DNA of 64,000 nt from Zhongshania aquimaris. Lineage in GTDB: Bacteria > Pseudomonadota > Gammaproteobacteria > Pseudomonadales > Spongiibacteraceae. Numbering within the stretch: position 1 is the first letter of the stretch; each line of letters begins with the position of its first letter. The stretch covers positions 1,474,788 through 1,538,787 of the forward strand of contig NZ_JAHWDQ010000001.1 of NCBI RefSeq assembly GCF_019312595.1, written 5' to 3'. The notes under the pieces were generated by a model. The model was not told the origin of the DNA and made no database searches. It was given only the letters and a program-made list of their open reading frames with translations. Positions 59,716 to 64,000 of this stretch are shown here, piece by piece. Both the position numbers and the translations under genes were made by a program.

Positions 59716-60770
59716 GTGATGCAAATATCGAAACAAGTTTCGTCAACGAAATCCGAACGCTAGTTACTACCGCCAAACAACAAGCCACTGTCTCGGTCAA
59801 CACCACCCTAACCCAACTTTACTGGCAAATAGGCCAACGTATCCATCAAGAAGTGTTAGGCGGCGAACGGGCTGAATACGGCAAGCAAATCGTAGCCACG
59901 CTAGCCAGGGAGCTCACTAACGAGTTTGGTCGAGGCTGGAGCAGCCGCAATGTGGCCTATATGCTGCAATTCTATGAGGCATTCCCTCAAGCATCAATTG
60001 TGCACACACTGTCTGCACAATTGAGCTGGAGCCACTTTAAGCAGCTAATCACCATGGGCGACCCGCTACAACGGGAGTTTTACGCCCAAATGTGCCGCAT
60101 AGAGCGCTGGAGCGTACGCGAACTGAGCAGCCGTATTAATTCCATGCTATACCAGCGCACAGCGCTATCAAAACAACCCGAAACCTTGATTCAGCAAGAG
60201 TTGCATAGCCTGGCCCTACAAGACCAGGTATCAAGCACTATGGTGTTAAAAGACCCTTATGTACTGGATTTTTTAGACCTAACTGATCATTACCTTGAAA
60301 AAGATTTGGAAGACGCTATCCTGCGCGACCTCGAAAGTTTTCTGCTGGAGTTGGGTGCGGGCTTTACCTTTATTGCCCGGCAAAAGCGTATCCAAATTGA
60401 TGATGAAGATTTTTACATCGATTTACTGTTTTACAACCGCCGCCTTAAACAGCTGGTAGCCATCGACCTTAAATTGGGTGCCTTTAAAGCCCACTACAAA
60501 GGCCAAATGGAACTGTATTTACGCTGGTTAGACAAACACGAACGCCAAGCCGGTGAAGAGCCGCCACTGGGTATTATTTTGTGTGCCGAGAACCGACAAG
60601 AACAGGTAGAGCTACTGCAACTGGATGCCACCGGCATCCATGTGGCGGAATACCTAACCGTATTACCCGAACGACAACTGCTACACGAGCGCTTGCAGCG
60701 TGCGATAGACGCAGCCCAAAAGAAATATGTGGCTCACAGCCCTAGTGACCACAACCTGGAACAGAATTAA
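59712..60770 (+). CDS. DUF1016 / YhcG-like PD-(D/E)xK nuclease
   Basis: 352 residues. The N-terminal DUF1016 helical domain (LYWQIGQRIHQEVLGG, FGRGWSSRNVAYMLQFYEAF, LSWSHFKQLI) precedes a PD-(D/E)xK domain with FYIDLLFYNRRLKQLVAIDL (Asp about 231 and 245). YhcG proteins are frequently encoded inside type I restriction loci, but their role is not settled. It overlaps the HNH gene (ATGA) and hsdM (TAATG). Codon use is like hsdR and hsdM rather than the ATPase and HNH genes. Confidence 0.88.
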   Translation: MSDANIETSFVNEIRTLVTTAKQQATVSVNTTLTQLYWQIGQRIHQEVLGGERAEYGKQIVATLARELTNEFGRGWSSRNVAYMLQFYEAFPQASIVHTLSAQLSWSHFKQLITMGDPLQREFYAQMCRIERWSVRELSSRINSMLYQRTALSKQPETLIQQELHSLALQDQVSSTMVLKDPYVLDFLDLTDHYLEKDLEDAILRDLESFLLELGAGFTFIARQKRIQIDDEDFYIDLLFYNRRLKQLVAIDLKLGAFKAHYKGQMELYLRWLDKHERQAGEEPPLGIILCAENRQEQVELLQLDATGIHVAEYLTVLPERQLLHERLQRAIDAAQKKYVAHSPSDHNLEQN

Positions 60771-62221
60771 TGAACGCAGCAAGCCTGGTACAAAAAGTTT
60801 GGAACTATTGCCACACCCTTCGTGACGACGGCGTGGGCTATGGTGATTATTTAGAGCAGCTCACCTATTTACTGTTTTTAAAAATGGCCCACGAGTATTC
60901 CCAACCACCTTACAGCCGCACCACCAACGTCGTGCAGTCTTACGCTTGGCCCACCCTGGTGAATAAAACCGGTGAAAAACTCGAAGAACATTACCGTAAA
61001 GCCTTAAAGTCGCTGGCTAAAACCGAGGGCATGTTGGGGGCAATTTTTCATAAGGCGGAGAATAAAATACCCGACCCAGCCAAGCTATCGCGCATTATTA
61101 AAATGATCGACGAAGAAAACTGGATCAGCCTCGACGCCGACACCAAAGGCGATTTATACGAAGGCTTATTACAGAAAAATGCGGAAGACGCCAAAAGTGG
61201 TGCAGGCCAATACTTTACTCCACGCCCATTGATTGATGCGATGCTAGCCTGTGTACGCCCAGAGCCGATGAAAACCATCGCCGACCCTGCTTGCGGGACG
61301 GGCGGCTTCTTTTTAAGTGCCTACAAGTGGATTTCAGAAAACAACAAACTAAATAAAACACAAAAAGAATTTTTACGTGACAGCACCTTTCATGGCAATG
61401 AAATCGTGCCCTCTACCCGCCGCATGTGCTTAATGAACTTGTTTTTGCACAACATAGGCAGCATTGACGGCAAGCCAGAGGTGGAACGCGCGGATGCCCT
61501 ACTGAATAAACCTACCGAATATGTTGATTACGTGCTGGCCAACCCACCCTTTGGCAAAAAAAGCAGCATGACGATTAGCAACGAAGAAGGCGTAGAGGAT
61601 AAAGATTCACTGACCTACGAACGCCAAGATTTTTGGGCCACCACTACCAACAAACAGCTCAATTTTTTACAGCATATTGTTTCTATGCTCAAAGATACGG
61701 GTAAAGCGGCAGTAGTGCTGCCCGACAATGTATTGTTTGAAGGGGGCGTGGGCGAACGCATTCGCCGCAAGTGGTTAGAAACCTGTAATGTGCATACCAT
61801 TTTACGCTTACCCACCGGCATATTTTACGCCAACGGCGTAAAAGCCAATGTAGTGTTTTTTGACGCCGCACCTCGTGATGGCAAAATACACACCAAAGGT
61901 ACTTGGTTTTACGACCTGCGCACCAATAAGCATTTCACACTAAAACAGCGCCCTCTAGCTTTATCTGACTTACAAGACTTCATTGCGCGCTACAACGCCA
62001 AAAGTCGCAAGGAAACCGAGCGATTTAAGTTCTATAAATACGCCGACCTGATAGCTCGCGACAAAGCCAGCCTGGATATTTTTTGGCTAAAAGACGATAG
62101 CTTGGACAACCTAGACAATCTTCCCTCACCTGCGATATTACAACAGGAGATTATTGATCATTTAGAAGCCGCCTTACTGTCATTTAGAGATGTTGCGGCG
62201 GGACTTTCCGAAGGAAACTAA
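60770..62221 (+). CDS. hsdM: Type I methyltransferase subunit HsdM
   Basis: 483 residues: an N-terminal helical HsdM domain, SAM motif I DPACGTGGFFLSAY (about 172) and catalytic NPPFG (about 257) of an N6-adenine methyltransferase. It methylates the HsdS target and so protects the host. It is the last gene of the operon, 5.5 kb away from hsdR, an unusual R-S-(insert)-M order that places the modification gene behind four other genes. Confidence 0.95.
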   Translation: MNAASLVQKVWNYCHTLRDDGVGYGDYLEQLTYLLFLKMAHEYSQPPYSRTTNVVQSYAWPTLVNKTGEKLEEHYRKALKSLAKTEGMLGAIFHKAENKIPDPAKLSRIIKMIDEENWISLDADTKGDLYEGLLQKNAEDAKSGAGQYFTPRPLIDAMLACVRPEPMKTIADPACGTGGFFLSAYKWISENNKLNKTQKEFLRDSTFHGNEIVPSTRRMCLMNLFLHNIGSIDGKPEVERADALLNKPTEYVDYVLANPPFGKKSSMTISNEEGVEDKDSLTYERQDFWATTTNKQLNFLQHIVSMLKDTGKAAVVLPDNVLFEGGVGERIRRKWLETCNVHTILRLPTGIFYANGVKANVVFFDAAPRDGKIHTKGTWFYDLRTNKHFTLKQRPLALSDLQDFIARYNAKSRKETERFKFYKYADLIARDKASLDIFWLKDDSLDNLDNLPSPAILQQEIIDHLEAALLSFRDVAAGLSEGN

Positions 62222-62280
62222 GGTATTCCTAGTCGATAAGTACACACAAACCAAATCACTGCGCTTGCACCTGACCAAAC

Positions 62281-62313
62281 AAAAAAGGCGAACTGATCCC
62301 AGTTCGCCTTTTT
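62281..62313 (+). terminator. Bidirectional intrinsic terminator after hsdM
   Basis: AAAAGGCGAACT-GATCCC-AGTTCGCCTTTT with A6 on the left and T5 on the right. It separates the convergent hsdM and MECR-like genes. Confidence 0.9.
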
Positions 62314-62340
62314 AATTTTCAATCATTCAAAACCAAACGT

Positions 62341-63315
62341 TTACGCCACCACCAATATCTTCCCTTCTCTGCCACCCTCGGCCGCAGCGGCGACAGCTTG
62401 TTTAATTTCACTGACCGGATATTCGGCGTGTATTTTAGTTTGCAGTTTTCCTTCTGCGACGTATTGAATAATTTGCCCAAAAACTGCCTTTTGCTTTTCT
62501 GGCGCGGCATTGCGAAACCAGCGCGCCAACCAGAAGCCTTTTAATGTAACGTCGCGGAAGACAAATGAGCTCGCGGACACCTGACAGGGTTCCCCGCTCA
62601 TTAATCCGTAGTTAACCAATGTGCCGCCCATGGCGAGTGACGCGGCAACTCTATCGGTAGACGATCCACCCACCGCATCAATGCCCAGCTTAGGCTGATT
62701 GTCGCCGGTGAGCTCTGCAACTTGTTTCGCGAGTTTAGGGCCATCGACTAGCACAACATCTGCACCCTGAGCCTTTACACCCTCTACAGCGGATTCGCGG
62801 CGAACGACGTTGATGGTTTTAAGACCTTTAATTTTTGCCAGCTGTATAAGATAGCTGCCCACACCGGAGTTGGCGGCATTTTGAATTACCCAATCACCCG
62901 GTTTTAAATCGACAAATTCTTCGAGCATTAATAAAGCCGTTGGCGGGTTGATTGTCATCATGGCCAGCTGTTTAGGGTCAGCCTCATTCGGCACGGGGAT
63001 AAGCTGGGCAGTTTTGCACACCATGTGGGTAGCCCAAGTACCACTGCCGGCCGGCAGCAAGACGGTTTGTCCGATAGCAGGCCCTTTGCCACCCAGCTTT
63101 ACAATTTTACCCACCCCCTCATTGCCACCAATGGCGGGTAACGGCGGCAATATGCCGTATTCACCTGTGAGGGTTAGGACATCTGAGGGGTTAATGGGCG
63201 AGGCAATCAACTCAACCAGCGCCTCATCGTTGGCAAGCGCCGGCGCTTCAAATTCAACGGCGGTAATCGATTTTTGAGGCACTGGGCCACGCTCATTGTA
63301 TTGTGCTTTTAACAT
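62341..63315 (-). CDS. Zinc-independent medium-chain reductase, MECR/enoyl thioester reductase-like
   Basis: 324 residues of the MDR superfamily lacking the zinc ligands. ASPINPSDVLTLTGEYGILPPL followed by GGNEGVGKIV is the MECR/Etr1 signature. The Rossmann part has NAANSGVGSYLIQLAK. MECR enzymes reduce trans-2-enoyl thioesters with NADPH; a quinone-reductase-like role is the alternative. It is divergent from the OhrR-like gene and probably under its control. Confidence 0.85.
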   Translation of the reverse strand: MLKAQYNERGPVPQKSITAVEFEAPALANDEALVELIASPINPSDVLTLTGEYGILPPLPAIGGNEGVGKIVKLGGKGPAIGQTVLLPAGSGTWATHMVCKTAQLIPVPNEADPKQLAMMTINPPTALLMLEEFVDLKPGDWVIQNAANSGVGSYLIQLAKIKGLKTINVVRRESAVEGVKAQGADVVLVDGPKLAKQVAELTGDNQPKLGIDAVGGSSTDRVAASLAMGGTLVNYGLMSGEPCQVSASSFVFRDVTLKGFWLARWFRNAAPEKQKAVFGQIIQYVAEGKLQTKIHAEYPVSEIKQAVAAAAEGGREGKILVVA

Positions 63316-63402
63316 GACTAACTCCTAGAAATATTTGCTTCTATGCTCAACGGTGATTGCTCACGCCATAGCGAATTCACACTCCACCATCTACAAAATT
63401 AC

Positions 63403-63458
63403 TTTGCGCGCAAAATAATGACAGTTGTAAATTGACCCGTCAATGATTTGTGCGCAAA
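63403..63458. promoter_or_regulatory. Paired palindromic operators between the reductase and OhrR-like genes
   Basis: TTTGCGCGCAAA (63403-63414) and TTTGTGCGCAAA (63447-63458) are near-identical palindromes 44 bases apart, one toward each gene. Between them ATTGACCCGTCAAT (63431-63444) contains TTGACC, 17 bases upstream of CAAAAT (63455-63460), a plausible plus-strand promoter overlapped by the second palindrome. Confidence 0.65.
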
Positions 63459-63483
63459 ATAGTTCCGACTTTGGAGAGCAACC

Positions 63484-63942
63484 TTGACCGATATTCCCGC
63501 ACTTAAACTAAAAAACCAGATTTGCCACTCGCTGTACTCAGCGACCAATGCCTTGATTCGAGCCTATCGGCCGCTTTTGGATGAGCTTGGCCTTACTTAC
63601 CCCCAATACCTGGTGATGCTGGCGTTGTGGGACGAGGACAAGGTGATCATAAAAGATTTGGTTCAGCGCACCCGTTTTGATGCCGGCACGCTAACGCCGA
63701 TCCTGAAGCGACTAGAAACCAAGGGCCTGGTGAGTATTGCCAAAGCGACCAGTGATTCGCGCCAGAAGCTTTTATTGCTGACCGCAACGGGCAAACAACT
63801 GGCCGAGCAAGCCAAACAAACACCGGACAATATCAGCTGCCAAATTAAAATGAAGCCTCAAGATGCACAGCAACTCAAAGCGCTTGCAGAGCAGCTATAT
63901 TCTCTTATTCAAAACAATCTAGTGAGTGAAATTAGCGATTAA
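63484..63942 (+). CDS. MarR-family regulator, OhrR-like
   Basis: 152 residues from TTG 63484 with GGAGAG six bases upstream. The N-terminal Cys in NQICHSLYSATNALIRAY occupies the peroxide-sensing position of OhrR, and LGLTYPQYLVMLALWDED plus FDAGTLTPILKRLETKGLV form the OhrR-type winged helix. It probably represses itself and the divergent reductase and is relieved by organic peroxides (inferred). No ohr gene is adjacent, which is unusual. The final 58 bases of the window contain nothing recognisable. Confidence 0.85.
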   Translation: MTDIPALKLKNQICHSLYSATNALIRAYRPLLDELGLTYPQYLVMLALWDEDKVIIKDLVQRTRFDAGTLTPILKRLETKGLVSIAKATSDSRQKLLLLTATGKQLAEQAKQTPDNISCQIKMKPQDAQQLKALAEQLYSLIQNNLVSEISD

Positions 63943-64000
63943 CACAGTAGAGCCTAAAAATATAACAAAACACATCAACAGCGAAGATAGCTACGCCCGC

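Noticed and set aside
57015-60770. Retron-linked Septu, BREX or DISARM system
   Set aside because: No reverse transcriptase, PglZ, BrxC or DrmA-like gene is present; only the ATPase/HNH pair resembles Septu, set in a type I locus.

Overview
The window is chromosomal DNA of a gammaproteobacterium, most likely a marine member of the Pseudomonadales/Cellvibrionales group (a Spongiibacter- or Zhongshania-like lineage; inferred from protein style and gene order, not tested by a search). From 1 to about 41.5 kb it is conserved core genome. On the minus strand lies a translation and RNA cluster (tpiA-secG-tRNA-Leu-rimP-nusA-infB-rbfA-truB-rpsO-pnp), preceded by rlmE-ftsH-folP-glmM and by grpE-dnaK-dnaJ-yihY-dapB-carA-carB-greA. 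These are followed by recN, fur, bamE, rnfH, ratA, an NSS transporter, smpB, a SixA-like phosphatase, a methyltransferase, and the divergent polyphosphate pair ppk1/ppx. The classic regulatory signals are readable: sigma-32 promoters at grpE and dnaK, a LexA box at recN, and tandem terminators ahead of rimP.

At 41142-41504 is ssrA (tmRNA), which serves as an integration hotspot. Its 3' end is repeated at 49648-49674 (27 bp) and again at 51854-52030 (177 bp), so two elements sit in tandem. Island 1 (41505-49674) carries an HUH replication endonuclease of the phage gpA type, two small unknown genes, a minus-strand trio (NYN/OST-HTH protein, DUF4124 protein, two-TM membrane protein), an excisionase-like gene and a tyrosine integrase. 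It also carries a DcdV/AvcD-type anti-phage deoxycytidine nucleotide deaminase, with a short ORF and a hairpin in its leader. Island 2 (49675-52030) is a GC-rich AbiEi/AbiEii type IV toxin-antitoxin pair with no integrase.

Past the last ssrA fragment, and next to what looks like the original ssrA terminator, is a seven-gene plus-strand operon (52255-62221): XRE regulator, hsdR, hsdS, an AAA/ABC-type ATPase, an HNH nuclease, a DUF1016 (YhcG-like) nuclease and hsdM. All its junctions overlap or abut apart from an 18-bp gap between hsdR and hsdS. It looks like a type I restriction-modification locus with a Septu-like ATPase/HNH module nested inside. HsdS carries an extra 70-residue C-terminal domain joined through an A10 homopolymer, where a slip of one base in either direction would end HsdS at its normal length. 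This operon and the DcdV leader are the best candidates for new biology. The window ends with a MECR-like reductase divergent from an OhrR-like MarR regulator, sharing an intergenic region with two near-identical palindromes.
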